From positions 124,001-188,000 of the forward strand of contig JAIUNL010000003.1 in the NCBI GenBank assembly GCA_020161835.1: a stretch of 64,000 nucleotides of DNA, written 5' to 3'. A model generated the notes under the pieces. It saw nothing but the letters and a program-made list of their open reading frames with translations. It was not told where the DNA came from and searched no databases. Below are positions 1 through 8,867 of this stretch, one piece after another. The DNA is from Bacteroidota bacterium. GTDB taxonomy: Bacteria > Bacteroidota > JABWAT01. The position numbers were made by a program, and so were the translations under genes. Positions within the stretch are counted from its first letter, which is position 1. Every line of letters starts with the position of its first letter.

Positions 1-1114
1 TCTTCATGTCAGAGGTTTGATAGTCTGTTTCAAGGTGAATCCCCCGTTCTGTTGCTTTGTCAACGAGAGAATCAAAGACATCGTCAATCAGGTCTTCCAG
101 ATTAACCTGTTCAAAATTCATTTTCAGTTCACCGGTTTCGATTTTTGAAATTTCAATCAGGTCACTGACCAGGTTATTAAGATGAATAGAGTTTTTGTGA
201 ATTTTTAACAGGAAATTCCTGTTGACTTCATGATCGTCTATTGCACCATCGAGTAAAGTTTCGACAAAGCCCTGAATGGTAAAAATGGGAGTTTTAAGTT
301 CATGTGATGTGTTTGCCAGAAATTCAGACCTTACACGTTCAAGTTTCTTCAATTTTTTAATGTCTTCAACCAGTTTTTCGGCCATTGTGTTAATTGATTT
401 CCCCAGAAACCCCAGTTCATCAGATGAGGTGACCTCAATTCTTTCCTGAAGTTCACCTTTGGTGATCTGCCGGGCAACATTGACCATCTTGAGAACGGGT
501 TCAGCAAACCGGTCGGCCAGATATTTGTAAATGACAATACCGCCAACGAGGAGCAGAATACTCACCACCAGAATAACAATCATGTACGTTTTATAATAGT
601 CATTCAGGCTTGATAAGGTATATGAAACCCTGATAAAACTTACATTGCCCAAATCTTTGATGTAAATTGTACCGGGAATATGTTTGGCTACATAAAAAAG
701 GGAAATATCGACTGATTTTGACTTTCGGATGTTTTCTCCGAAAAGGTCTTTAAGAGATTGCTGGATTTCAGGGCGGGAAAGATGATTTTCGAGATTTTTT
801 AATTGGTTTTGCGGGACTGAAGAATCAAATAGAACCAACCCGGCAGAATCAATCAGAGACAGTCTGATGCCAAAATGGGTGGCAAAGTCTGAAAGTGCAT
901 GTTCTTCCTGCGAAAAGGGAGTGACCAGAGCAGATTCCCGTTTGAGATACGACTCCCAAAAGTTGGCGTTAAAAACGAGGGATTCGCGGACAGAACGGTG
1001 GGTGTTTTCTCTTATTGCCCAGATTGAAATGATGGCGAAGGATATGACGGTGAGAGCGAAGGTGATGTAAAAGAGAATTGCCAGTTTAACCGGCAGGCGC
1101 TGATACCATTTCAT
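1..1114 (-). CDS. Sensor histidine kinase, PhoR-like, C-terminus cut by window edge
   Basis: Membrane sensor kinase of a two-component system. Translating back from an ATG at 1114 gives 371 residues that run off the left end. Seen in order: a first membrane segment at about residues 10-32, an extracytoplasmic domain of about 140 residues, a second membrane segment near 175-195, a HAMP linker, and a HisKA box reading NTSHELKTPIFTIQGF with the phosphoacceptor at His271. The ATP-binding domain lies outside the window. The gene sits 122 bp downstream of an OmpR/PhoB-type regulator on the same strand, so the two very likely form a pair. The PhoR label is by architecture and neighbour only; the stimulus is not evident. 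Confidence 0.9.
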   Translation of the reverse strand, partial: MKWYQRLPVKLAILFYITFALTVISFAIISIWAIRENTHRSVRESLVFNANFWESYLKRESALVTPFSQEEHALSDFATHFGIRLSLIDSAGLVLFDSSVPQNQLKNLENHLSRPEIQQSLKDLFGENIRKSKSVDISLFYVAKHIPGTIYIKDLGNVSFIRVSYTLSSLNDYYKTYMIVILVVSILLLVGGIVIYKYLADRFAEPVLKMVNVARQITKGELQERIEVTSSDELGFLGKSINTMAEKLVEDIKKLKKLERVRSEFLANTSHELKTPIFTIQGFVETLLDGAIDDHEVNRNFLLKIHKNSIHLNNLVSDLIEISKIETGELKMNFEQVNLEDLIDDVFDSLVDKATERGIHLETDYQTSDMK

Positions 1115-1236
1115 GGGCGGGATCTTTCTAAAAGATAAAAGTTAAATGTGCCGGCAAGAATTGCTAAATGGTTACCCCGCATTTACCAGAATTCAGAACA
1201 GAATCACCCATTCAGCCCTTAACCTGTTTTCACAGA

Positions 1237-1926
1237 TCAGGCGTTTATTTTATAACCAACTCCTCTTGCCGTTACAATCACATCCTGATACAATTTGTCC
1301 CTGAGTTTTCTAACATGAACGTCGACGGTACGGTCACCGACAATGACGTCCTGACCCCAAACAGAATTCAGAATCTGTTCACGGGAAAATATCCGGTTTT
1401 TGTTTTTGGCAAGGAAGTAAAGCAGCTCAAATTCTTTTCGGGGAAGTTGTTCAGATTTTCCTTTGTAAGTCACGGTGTAAGTTGCCGGATCAATTTCAAT
1501 TTTGGTCATTTTAATCACATCCTGAGGGGTGGATGCAGCCGCAGGAACACTTCTTCTGAGCAACGCCTTGATGTGAGATATTAAAATTCTGGGTGAAATT
1601 GGCTTTTTCAGGTAACTGTCACTGCCCAGTTCCAGGGCAAGGACTTCATCAATCTCGCTGTCTTTTGCGGTCAGGAATAAAATAGGAATTTCGTTAAATT
1701 TTTCGTTAGCCCGAACCAGTTTGCACATTTCAAGACCATCCATGACCGGCATCATCAGATCAAGAACCACGGCATCAATTTTTTCGGATTCAAGAAGAAC
1801 CAATCCTTCTTTGCCGTTTCTGGCGGCAATGGTATTGAAACCCTCTTTTTTCATGTTATAAACCAACAGGTCACGAATGTCCTGCTCATCATCTACGATT
1901 AAAATTGTTTTTTCGCCGGTTTTCAT
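1237..1926 (-). CDS. Response regulator, OmpR/PhoB family
   Basis: DNA-binding response regulator of 229 residues. The receiver domain (about 5-118) shows the acidic pair Asp12-Asp13, the phosphoacceptor Asp56 in VVLDLMMP and the conserved Lys in FLTAKD. The C-terminal winged-helix domain (about 135-228) has the usual EFELLYFLAKN and VDVHVRKLRDKL helices and ends in RGVGYKI. Its ATG overlaps the ruvA stop by 4 bp (ATGA), so it is probably translationally coupled to ruvA. The partner kinase follows downstream. It resembles PhoB/PhoP/YycF regulators; the regulon cannot be read from this window. Confidence 0.93.
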   Translation of the reverse strand: MKTGEKTILIVDDEQDIRDLLVYNMKKEGFNTIAARNGKEGLVLLESEKIDAVVLDLMMPVMDGLEMCKLVRANEKFNEIPILFLTAKDSEIDEVLALELGSDSYLKKPISPRILISHIKALLRRSVPAAASTPQDVIKMTKIEIDPATYTVTYKGKSEQLPRKEFELLYFLAKNKNRIFSREQILNSVWGQDVIVGDRTVDVHVRKLRDKLYQDVIVTARGVGYKINA

Positions 1927-2522
1927 TTTACAGTCTGCCTCAGAGCTAAACGGATCATATCTTCTGTTTTCAGGGGTTCCTGAGTGGTTTTTACAATGGT
2001 TGCAATTGATTTTTCAGCCACCTGACGGCTGAACCCAAGTGCGGTCAGGGCGGCAATGGCGTCATCCTGAGCCTGATTGCCTGAGCCTGAAAGCCAGCTG
2101 GCATCTGCAGGTGCTGTAAGTTTGGAAACTTTATCCTTTAATTCAACTATTAAACGCTCAGCCATTTTTTGTCCGACACCAGGTATGGTTTTCAGGATGC
2201 GAACGTTTGCACTGGCAATGTGATGAGCAAGATCTTCAGGTTTCAATGACGATAAAATTGAAATTGCAATTTTGGGGCCGACACCTGAAACTGAAACCAG
2301 GTGTTTGAAAAGAGAATGTTCAGCTTTTCCTGCAAATCCGTAGAGATAATGTCCGTCTTCTCTGACAATAAATTCAGTTTCGAGCTGGCAGATTTCGCCA
2401 GTACCAGGAATATGATCATGGGTTTGAAGAGAAATAAAAATCCGGTAACCGATGCCGTTCACATCCAGGAGAATTTCGGTGGGTGATTTAACGGCAATAC
2501 TGCCTCTGAGAAAAGCGATCAT
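1923..2522 (-). CDS. ruvA: Holliday junction branch migration protein RuvA
   Basis: RuvA binds four-way DNA junctions and loads the RuvB motor. The 199-residue protein starts MIAFLRGSI, as RuvA does, with an N-terminal OB-fold (about 1-62), then tandem helix-hairpin-helix motifs (VSGVGPKIAISILS and IPGVGQKMAERLIVELKDK) and a C-terminal RuvB-contacting domain ending in ALRQ. Length is normal for the family. The ATG overlaps the ruvC stop by 4 bp, and its own stop overlaps the following regulator by 4 bp. ruvB is not in the window. Confidence 0.97.
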   Translation of the reverse strand: MIAFLRGSIAVKSPTEILLDVNGIGYRIFISLQTHDHIPGTGEICQLETEFIVREDGHYLYGFAGKAEHSLFKHLVSVSGVGPKIAISILSSLKPEDLAHHIASANVRILKTIPGVGQKMAERLIVELKDKVSKLTAPADASWLSGSGNQAQDDAIAALTALGFSRQVAEKSIATIVKTTQEPLKTEDMIRLALRQTVK

Positions 2523-3091
2523 TTGATAATCCTGTCAGAATTCTGATTTACATACGAAGCCCAGGCCGACCGTTTCCCTCTCGATACGGTTTGAGTTACC
2601 GTTTTATGGGCTGCACTTCCGGGACCGACAGAAAATCCGGCAGAAAGTGCAATGGCAAGGGCATCAGACATATCAAAATCCTGAGTTCTTGCTTCCATAT
2701 TCAGCAGTCTGAAGATCATGGCTTCAACCTGTTGTTTGCTTGCATTTCCGTTACCGGTGACATGGCGTTTAACTTCACGGGGTGAAAGTTCAACAATCTG
2801 GATGTCGTGCTGGGCAGCCGCAAGAAGGATGACCCCTTTTGCATTCCCAAGTTTCATTGTTGAGGCAATGTTTTTATTGAAAAAAGCAGTTTCAACGCCC
2901 ATGCAAACTGGTTTCCAAACATCAATTAAAGTCGTAAGCCGGGAATAAAGAGTGACAAGGCGGGCACTGATGTCTTTTTTTTCATCAAGTTTGATAATAC
3001 CCGAATCGACAACTGAGTAGTTGTTTTTTTCAAACCGGATGATGCCGTATCCGGTTGTGCGGGTTCCGGGGTCAACGCCAAGGATGATCAT
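2519..3091 (-). CDS. ruvC: Crossover junction endodeoxyribonuclease RuvC
   Basis: RuvC cuts Holliday junctions during recombinational repair. The start at ATG 3091 gives 190 residues beginning MIILGVDPGTRTTGYG and has a good ribosome site (AAGGAACC) upstream; a TTG at 3112 in frame is less likely. The acidic active-site residues are visible: Asp in VDPGT, Glu in VETAFFNKN and the Asp in SDALAIAL. The conserved KRHVTGNGNASKQQV segment is present. It is followed by ruvA with a 4-bp overlap and preceded by recJ, 52 bp away. Confidence 0.96.
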   Translation of the reverse strand: MIILGVDPGTRTTGYGIIRFEKNNYSVVDSGIIKLDEKKDISARLVTLYSRLTTLIDVWKPVCMGVETAFFNKNIASTMKLGNAKGVILLAAAQHDIQIVELSPREVKRHVTGNGNASKQQVEAMIFRLLNMEARTQDFDMSDALAIALSAGFSVGPGSAAHKTVTQTVSRGKRSAWASYVNQNSDRIIK

Positions 3092-3143
3092 GGATGGTTC
3101 CTTGAGAAGCAAGGCGTCTGCCAGAGATTTTCTCCGGCAGGTT

Positions 3144-4868
3144 TTATTTCAAATCTTTGAGCTGAAGCTGCAGTTGGGTTTGTCCGTTCCAGACGTTTTC
3201 GTTGATCGAATAAACCATGTGAAGTGCTTTTCCTGAATTAACGGCGGCTGTGTAATAACTTTCCATATTATAGCCAATCACGTCAAAAATGGGCGAACCC
3301 TTTTGTTTTGCTTTGAATTTCAGGTGACCTTTTCCTACAACGCTGGGGTAGCCGATAATTTCTACATCATCACTATAAAAAACAGGACGAAGATTGTCTG
3401 GTCCGTGTGGCTGAAACTGGCGGAGTACTTTCCAGAATTTATCTGTAATTTCAGAGAAGTCGATCTGGCTGTCAATCTGAATTTCAGGGGAGAGCAGATC
3501 AGCGGTTAGGGTTTGTTTGACAACTTCATCAAATTTTGCCTGAAACGCAGGAATATTTTCAAGTTTTACTGAAAGTCCGGCAGCATATTTATGTCCGCCA
3601 AACTGAATCACAAATTCTTCACAGGCTTTGATGGCTTCATACACATCAAAACCGGGGATGCTTCTGGCAGATCCTTTTGCAACACCTTCTATAGTTGTCA
3701 TCATGACGGCAGGCCGGTAATGTTTTTCAACCAAACGTGAGGCAACAATTCCGATCACGCCCGGGTGCCATTTCTCATTGTGAAGTACGATGGAAAGACC
3801 TGAGTTTTCACGCAGGAATTTTTCAGCCACAATTCCGGCATCCATATAATTATCTTCATCAATCGTTTTCCGGTTGGTATTTTCTGATTCCAGAACTGAA
3901 GCATAATCAGCAGCTTCAGCTACGGTTTCAGCAACCATCATCTGAACGGCACGTTTAGCATCACCAAGCCGGCCAACCGCATTGATTCTGGGCCCGATAC
4001 TGAACACAATCTGCGAGGAATTTACACGGTCAAGAGTCAGCCCGGTTTTTTTCTCCATGGCAATCCAGCAGGGTCTGGGTGATTGCTGAATAATATCGAG
4101 ACCAAGCCGGGTGATGGTTCGGTTTTCATCAATGAGCGGAACGATATCTGCAGCAACTGCAACACCGACCAAATCCATATATCTTTCTGCAATTGACGGA
4201 TCAATTCCCAGCGCTTTACTGACACCTTGTGTGAGTTTGAAACCAACGCCGCATCCGCACAGATCTTTAAACGGATAGTTGCAGTCAGGGCGTTTTGGGT
4301 TCAGGATTGCCAGTGCTTTGGGTACGTTATCGCCAACTGTGTGGTGATCACAGATAATCAGGTCAATGCCTTTTTCACGGCAATATTCAGCCTGAGAAAC
4401 TGCCGTTATCCCGCAATCGACCGAAATAATGATTTTAACACCCATCGAATGGGCATGGTCGATGCCAGAACGGGCAATGCCATAGCCTTCTTTGATCCGG
4501 TCGTTGATGTAATAGGAAACGTTGGCTTTTATATCCCTGAAATAGGAATAGAGAAGGGCAGTTCCGGTTGTTCCATCCACATCATAATCACCATAGATCA
4601 TGATTTTGTCGCCATCCTGATAGGCTCTGACCAACCGTTCAACGGCAACATCCATATCCTTCATCAGGAACGGATCGTAAAGCTGGTCAGTTGAGGGTCT
4701 GAAAAAGTCACGGGCTGTATCAAAAGTTACAATTCCCCGGTTCATAAGAATACGGGCAAGAGTTTCAGTGACGTTCAGTTGTTCCGCGAAGAGTTTCAGG
4801 TCAGTTTCGGCGATGTGGTTAAGAAAGGTCCATTTATATTTTGAGTTACTAACGATATGTTCATTCAT
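3144..4868 (-). CDS. recJ: Single-stranded-DNA-specific exonuclease RecJ
   Basis: RecJ degrades single-stranded DNA 5' to 3' in recombination and mismatch repair. From ATG 4868 the protein has 574 residues; an in-frame TTG at 4898 is possible but has no better ribosome site. DHH-family motifs are clear: YGDYDVDGTTGTA, IISVDCGIT, ICDHHTVG and VAVAADIVPL, then the DHHA1 part with HPGVIGIVASRL and FGGHKYAAGLS, and a C-terminal OB-fold region. It heads the run recJ-ruvC-ruvA, so three junction or strand-processing proteins are grouped. Confidence 0.96.
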   Translation of the reverse strand: MNEHIVSNSKYKWTFLNHIAETDLKLFAEQLNVTETLARILMNRGIVTFDTARDFFRPSTDQLYDPFLMKDMDVAVERLVRAYQDGDKIMIYGDYDVDGTTGTALLYSYFRDIKANVSYYINDRIKEGYGIARSGIDHAHSMGVKIIISVDCGITAVSQAEYCREKGIDLIICDHHTVGDNVPKALAILNPKRPDCNYPFKDLCGCGVGFKLTQGVSKALGIDPSIAERYMDLVGVAVAADIVPLIDENRTITRLGLDIIQQSPRPCWIAMEKKTGLTLDRVNSSQIVFSIGPRINAVGRLGDAKRAVQMMVAETVAEAADYASVLESENTNRKTIDEDNYMDAGIVAEKFLRENSGLSIVLHNEKWHPGVIGIVASRLVEKHYRPAVMMTTIEGVAKGSARSIPGFDVYEAIKACEEFVIQFGGHKYAAGLSVKLENIPAFQAKFDEVVKQTLTADLLSPEIQIDSQIDFSEITDKFWKVLRQFQPHGPDNLRPVFYSDDVEIIGYPSVVGKGHLKFKAKQKGSPIFDVIGYNMESYYTAAVNSGKALHMVYSINENVWNGQTQLQLQLKDLK

Positions 4869-4941
4869 AATTAGCTGAAAAATACGGATTTTCCCCAAAT
4901 GATCAAAGGAATGGCAGAGGGAAGCGAAGAATTAATTTTCG

Positions 4942-5078
4942 GGGAACAGTAGTTAGAAGATAGAAGTGAGAAGGTAGAAGGAAGGGTAAACAAAAAAAAT
5001 TCAATTTATTTTTTTTAGATAAATTCCAGTAAAAATTTTTTCTTCTAACTTCCATCTTCTCACTTCTACCTTCCTGAT
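4942..5078. repeat. Inverted pair of short-period GTTAGAA-type words
   Basis: The gap between recJ and the ybaK-like gene holds a purine-rich run near 4950-4983 made of repeated words such as GTTAGAA, GATAGAA, GTGAGAA and GGTAGAA, and a near reverse complement at 5041-5075. The two face each other across an AT-rich centre. The same words recur at about 16494-16525. No gene is seen here. Confidence 0.7.
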
Positions 5079-5084
5079 AGTTAT

Positions 5085-5567
5085 TCAGATTCCCACAGAT
5101 ACTTCAGTAACCTTCAATACCTTTTTGATGTCTGCCGGGTTCATTTCCACCAGAAATCCTCTTTTTCCGCCATTTATATAAATTCGATCAAGGTCAAAGA
5201 TTGTGGCTTCCGCAAAAACTGTAAGCACTTTTTTTGTTCCGAAGGGAGATGTTCCCCCAAATTGATAACCGGTTGCCCTGGTAGCTGCTGATTCAGATGC
5301 AGGTGTAAGTTGTTTGACATTAATGAACCGTGCAAGTCCTTTTTGTGAGATTTCTTTATCACCATGCATGAGAACAATCAGACAATTTTTGTTTTCATCT
5401 TCCAGAACAATGGTTTTGATGACCTGATGTTCATCAACACCAAGGCACTTGCTGGAATGCCGGGTGCCACCCTTTTCTTCATAGGGGTATTCATGCGGAA
5501 GAAATGTTATTTGATGATCCCGAAGCACCCTGATCGCAGGTGTTACCGGAAGGATGTTTTTTGACAT
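5085..5567 (-). CDS. ybaK: YbaK/EbsC-type aminoacyl-tRNA deacylase
   Basis: Predicted Cys-tRNA(Pro) or related mischarged-tRNA deacylase, a cytoplasmic quality-control enzyme. The start at ATG 5567 (MSKNILPVTPAIRVL) gives 160 residues, the normal length; an upstream in-frame start at 5615 adds 16 residues that the family lacks. Visible YbaK features are the VDEHQVIKTIVLEDE segment, the KGLARFINVKQLTPASE stretch with its conserved Lys and the glycine-rich GYQFGGTSPFGTKK loop, then INGGKRGFLVEMNPADI. It is a single gene, convergent to nothing; the plus-strand protease gene is divergent to it. Confidence 0.9.
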   Translation of the reverse strand: MSKNILPVTPAIRVLRDHQITFLPHEYPYEEKGGTRHSSKCLGVDEHQVIKTIVLEDENKNCLIVLMHGDKEISQKGLARFINVKQLTPASESAATRATGYQFGGTSPFGTKKVLTVFAEATIFDLDRIYINGGKRGFLVEMNPADIKKVLKVTEVSVGI

Positions 5568-5722
5568 TATTAGCTGGTTTTTTCTGTCTAAGTTCAAAGA
5601 AAGTTGAATCAGCAATTTGCTATTGCGATATTGAGGATTATAAAATTAAATTTTAAGTAAAAATACCTTTACCGGAAACAATTTCCAGTATAATCTGTTT
5701 AAATAAAAAAAACGGGAAAACA

Positions 5723-8257
5723 ATGATAAAAAAACTAATTCTGCTTTCGATAACAACGGCAGTGCCTTTTCTTTTGTTTGGGCAGGCAAAACTGATTAAA
5801 AACGTTGAATTTACCTGGATTTCCGGTCCTGATGGAACCTTGACCTGTGAAGAATCTGCCGGCAATCCCTCTCTTCTGAAGCAAACGCAGATAGATGAGA
5901 TAACCAAAGATCTCAGAATTGTTCAATCAACACTTCATTCTGCCGGTGGTTCAGGAAATTTAAATATCATTTTGAGGGCAACTGCTCAGCTTGAAGCGAA
6001 TCCTGCAGCCCTCAATTCGTTTGTAAAAGCTGCTGAGGCATGGGAAAATGTGATTCTGAACCCTGTTACCGTTGTGATTGATGTTGATTACGGTCCAGAA
6101 CGGTTTGGCACTGCGTATTCATCGGCAAACGTTATCGGATCAACCAGTTCAGCAATCTATGCTGCAACAACCGGGGGCAGCGGTACAGGAAATCCTGTTT
6201 CCTTTGCTGATTATGGTGAACGTCTGATGACCATTCATGAAGGATTTGGCGCACTTTATTCTTCAATTCCAAGTCCGCTGAGTTCTGATATCGGTAATAT
6301 TTCCTACCCGATTGCAACCCGACCGAATCTACAGGCTTTGGGATATTTTCCCGAGGTAACACCGGAAGAAACACCATTCGGACAAACACCGAATATCGGA
6401 TTCAACAGTGCCTTTGCATTTGATTTTGATCAATCAAATGGTGTCTCATCAACGCTTACCGATTTTCAGGGTGTTACTATCCATGAAATTGGTCACGCAC
6501 TTGGGTTTGTTTCCTCAATTGGCTATTCTGATGATTTTTGCACGACCTGGGATATTTTCAGATTCCGGCCGGGAACAGTAAAAAACTTTGATGATTTTTC
6601 ACTTGCTGACCGTATTCTGTCTCCGGGTCCGTTATCAAGCGGCGGTGATCATGTTTTTTGGGATGGTGCAAATGAATATGAGCTTTCAACGGGTGCATCT
6701 AACGGAACCGGTGGAGACACCCGTCAATCCTCTCACTGGAGAGATGATGCATTGCGGGGTACCATTCCCATTGCAGAAAGAAAAATCGGTGTAATGGATC
6801 CAACCTTTGCCCGAGGTGAAATTGGTCTGATTACCCGTGCAGATCTGAGAATGCTCAGTATTATTGGCTGGAACATTGATCACGGAAATCTGATTAGTCC
6901 GCCACTCAGGCTGAATGCTTACAGCGATTATAAATCACCTGAAACTATGGTGATAAAATGGGAAAATCCTGAAGCCTTTTATGATGGAAGATTTGTTTCT
7001 GACTGGAAACTTGTCGTTCAGCGCAATAATTCGGATGTAAAGGTTTATGACAACCCAATTCCTGCTGAAACGGTTGAATTTTCTGAATCTGGGCTGACTC
7101 CCGGTATGTTATACACCTACCGTATTTTTCCGATTCACACTCTTTCAGGTGATACCGGTGTTTCTGCAGTATTTTCACGGTTTGCCGGTGGATCACTTAC
7201 TCCCGCTGCCCCAACCGTGGTAACCGGGATAACAAATGGCACAACCGCCATTTTTACCATTCAGGCAACAAATCTGCACGATGATGATACACCGCTTCAT
7301 AATCTCAAAGGATTTAAAGTAAACCGAAGCCGTGACAAGGTTGATATTTCCGGTGATCTTTCACCTGCAGATACAGGAAAAGTTTTTCAATTTATTGATA
7401 CGGCACCGGTCGGATCTGCATTCCCGACACGGTATAGTTTCAGTTTCATTGGTTCTGGCCAAACTGATTTTGAAGGACCATCGCTGGTTTCAGATATTTT
7501 CCGTCTGGGAACGCCTCTTACCACTTTAAATGAAACGTTAGAAACAGAAACACCTAAAATTATAGGAACGTCTGGTTGGATGGTTACAAAAGAATCCTTC
7601 ATGACTTCAAAGGCAATCGGGATTTCTTCATTTACACCTGGAAGTTTTCAGACTGCCTATCTTGCTGCAATAAAAGCCGGAAAGTCTCAACAGGTTTCAT
7701 TTTCAACCATTGCAAGACTGAACCCTTCTCAGGCAAATGGTCTGGTTGAACTATCAATTGATAACGGAAAAACCTGGTCAGTTGTGAAAACACTCAATTC
7801 AGATTCTCAGGCAGATTGGACAAACGGATTGAATACCTGGTTTAAAGAGTCAATTTCTCTCACAGCCTATGAAGGAAAAAATGTAATTCTCAGGTTCAGA
7901 CTTGAGGTAACCGGTTCAGAAGGAAGTACGGGCTGGTATCTTGATGACCTTGTTCTTGAAACATTTACCGATGTGGCAGAAACACAGTATGTTAATGAGT
8001 TTAAACTCGAACCCAATTATCCGAATCCGTTTAATCCTTCAACGCTGATTGTTTATTCTCTCCCTGCCCAAAGCAAGGTTACTTTGAAGGTCATGAACAT
8101 TTTAGGTCAGGATCTGGTTACACTTGTTGATGAGGTTAAACCTGCCGGCAGAAATGAAATTACTTTCGATGCATCTAACTTTCCATCAGGGATTTATTTC
8201 TACAGAATTTCTGCAAGCGGACATACACAAACCAGAAAAATGATTTTGTCTAAGTAA
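5723..8257 (+). CDS. Secreted zinc metalloprotease with T9SS sorting domain
   Basis: Predicted extracellular protein of 844 residues. It begins with a signal peptide (cleavage near FGQAK). The central domain carries the zinc motif HEIGHALGF with His254, Glu255 and His258, the pattern of gametzincin-like proteases. A region after about residue 400 looks like a fibronectin-type domain. Residues about 640-755 resemble a MAM/jelly-roll domain (VELSIDNGKTWSVVKT ... GWYLDDLVLE). The last 80 residues are a T9SS type A sorting domain, from NYPNPFNPST to GIYFYRISASG and KMILSK. The substrate is unknown. It stands alone, with a strong terminator after it. Confidence 0.88.
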   Translation: MIKKLILLSITTAVPFLLFGQAKLIKNVEFTWISGPDGTLTCEESAGNPSLLKQTQIDEITKDLRIVQSTLHSAGGSGNLNIILRATAQLEANPAALNSFVKAAEAWENVILNPVTVVIDVDYGPERFGTAYSSANVIGSTSSAIYAATTGGSGTGNPVSFADYGERLMTIHEGFGALYSSIPSPLSSDIGNISYPIATRPNLQALGYFPEVTPEETPFGQTPNIGFNSAFAFDFDQSNGVSSTLTDFQGVTIHEIGHALGFVSSIGYSDDFCTTWDIFRFRPGTVKNFDDFSLADRILSPGPLSSGGDHVFWDGANEYELSTGASNGTGGDTRQSSHWRDDALRGTIPIAERKIGVMDPTFARGEIGLITRADLRMLSIIGWNIDHGNLISPPLRLNAYSDYKSPETMVIKWENPEAFYDGRFVSDWKLVVQRNNSDVKVYDNPIPAETVEFSESGLTPGMLYTYRIFPIHTLSGDTGVSAVFSRFAGGSLTPAAPTVVTGITNGTTAIFTIQATNLHDDDTPLHNLKGFKVNRSRDKVDISGDLSPADTGKVFQFIDTAPVGSAFPTRYSFSFIGSGQTDFEGPSLVSDIFRLGTPLTTLNETLETETPKIIGTSGWMVTKESFMTSKAIGISSFTPGSFQTAYLAAIKAGKSQQVSFSTIARLNPSQANGLVELSIDNGKTWSVVKTLNSDSQADWTNGLNTWFKESISLTAYEGKNVILRFRLEVTGSEGSTGWYLDDLVLETFTDVAETQYVNEFKLEPNYPNPFNPSTLIVYSLPAQSKVTLKVMNILGQDLVTLVDEVKPAGRNEITFDASNFPSGIYFYRISASGHTQTRKMILSK

Positions 8258-8281
8258 GTAGCCTACCTGTTTCGGGTTAGT

Positions 8282-8314
8282 AAAAAAGGGCAAACTGTTG
8301 GTTTGCCCTTTTTT
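8282..8314. terminator. Bidirectional intrinsic terminator
   Basis: A perfect 14-bp stem, AAAAAAGGGCAAAC paired with GTTTGCCCTTTTTT, closes a 5-base loop (TGTTG). It lies 24 bp after the protease stop and separates that gene from nikR. The A and T tracts on both sides would allow termination on either strand. Confidence 0.93.
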
Positions 8315-8389
8315 ATTGCTTATTTACCATTATAATTAAATTAGTTTGGCGGTTTTCCCTTGATCCGCACCAAATAAAACATGAAGTTC

Positions 8390-8417
8390 GTAACACAAAT
8401 TTTAACAAAAGTGTCAC
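8390..8417. promoter_or_regulatory. Candidate NikR operator ahead of nikR
   Basis: An inverted repeat GTAACAC-N14-GTGTCAC (6 of 7 positions symmetric) ends one base before the nikR ATG. Known NikR sites are widely spaced inverted repeats, and GTGTTAC/GTAACAC half-sites are reported for Geobacter NikR, though from memory in the opposite arm order. Autoregulation is inferred; binding there would block the ribosome site as well as transcription. Confidence 0.45.
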
Positions 8418-8418
8418 G

Positions 8419-8823
8419 ATGAAAATCAAGCGTTTTGGTGTTTCCCTCGATGAAAGCCTGGTTTCAGCTTTGGATGAATTTGTGGTTGAAAGCAAATTCC
8501 CAAACCGGTCACAAGCCATCCGGGCCCTGATTAAAGATTATCTGGTTAAAGACAACTGGGATCAGGATAAACTGGTTGCCGGTGCTGTTGTGCTGGTCTA
8601 TGATCATCATAAACGGGATCTGAACAATAAACTTACGCACGTTCAGCATGATTTCCACCATCTGATTCTTTCCACCCAGCATATCCACCTTTCACATCAC
8701 CTCTGTCTCGAAACCATTTCAATTAAAGGCAAAGCCTCTGAGCTGAAGGCATTGTCTGATCAGATGGTCGGAATAAAGGGAATTCACCACGGAAAACTGG
8801 TCATGACGGATTTGGAAAGTTAA
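8419..8823 (+). CDS. nikR: Nickel-responsive transcriptional regulator NikR
   Basis: Ribbon-helix-helix repressor of 134 residues that senses Ni(II). The N-terminal RHH domain is KRFGVSLDESLVSALDEF followed by NRSQAIRALIKDYL. The C-terminal ACT-like domain carries the nickel ligands at the expected spacing: His77 (in VQHDFHH), His88, His90 and Cys96 (in HLCLETI), matching His76/87/89/Cys95 of the E. coli protein. The following TonB receptor and ABC importer genes on the same strand are the obvious targets. A candidate operator overlaps its own ribosome site. Confidence 0.95.
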   Translation: MKIKRFGVSLDESLVSALDEFVVESKFPNRSQAIRALIKDYLVKDNWDQDKLVAGAVVLVYDHHKRDLNNKLTHVQHDFHHLILSTQHIHLSHHLCLETISIKGKASELKALSDQMVGIKGIHHGKLVMTDLES

Positions 8824-8825
8824 AT

Positions 8826-8861
8826 GCAGGTGACGGGTCACTTATTACGGGTTACAGGTAA
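8826..8861. repeat. Short GTGAC/GTTAC word repeat
   Basis: The 44-bp gap between nikR and the TonB receptor is filled by the words GGTGACGGGTCAC and ACGGGTTACAGGT. Similar words recur at about 10930-10955 and 17688-17715. It may merely be an intergenic repeat, but GTGAC/GTTAC also resembles half-sites of the candidate NikR operator. Confidence 0.45.
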
Positions 8862-8867
8862 AATGCA

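Noticed and set aside
1168..1584. 138-codon plus-strand open frame opposite the response regulator
   Set aside because: Lies wholly antisense to a well-supported regulator gene, with no ribosome site and no recognisable domain.
4227..4694. 155-codon plus-strand open frame opposite recJ
   Set aside because: Antisense shadow of conserved RecJ motifs; composition reads as a reverse-strand artefact.
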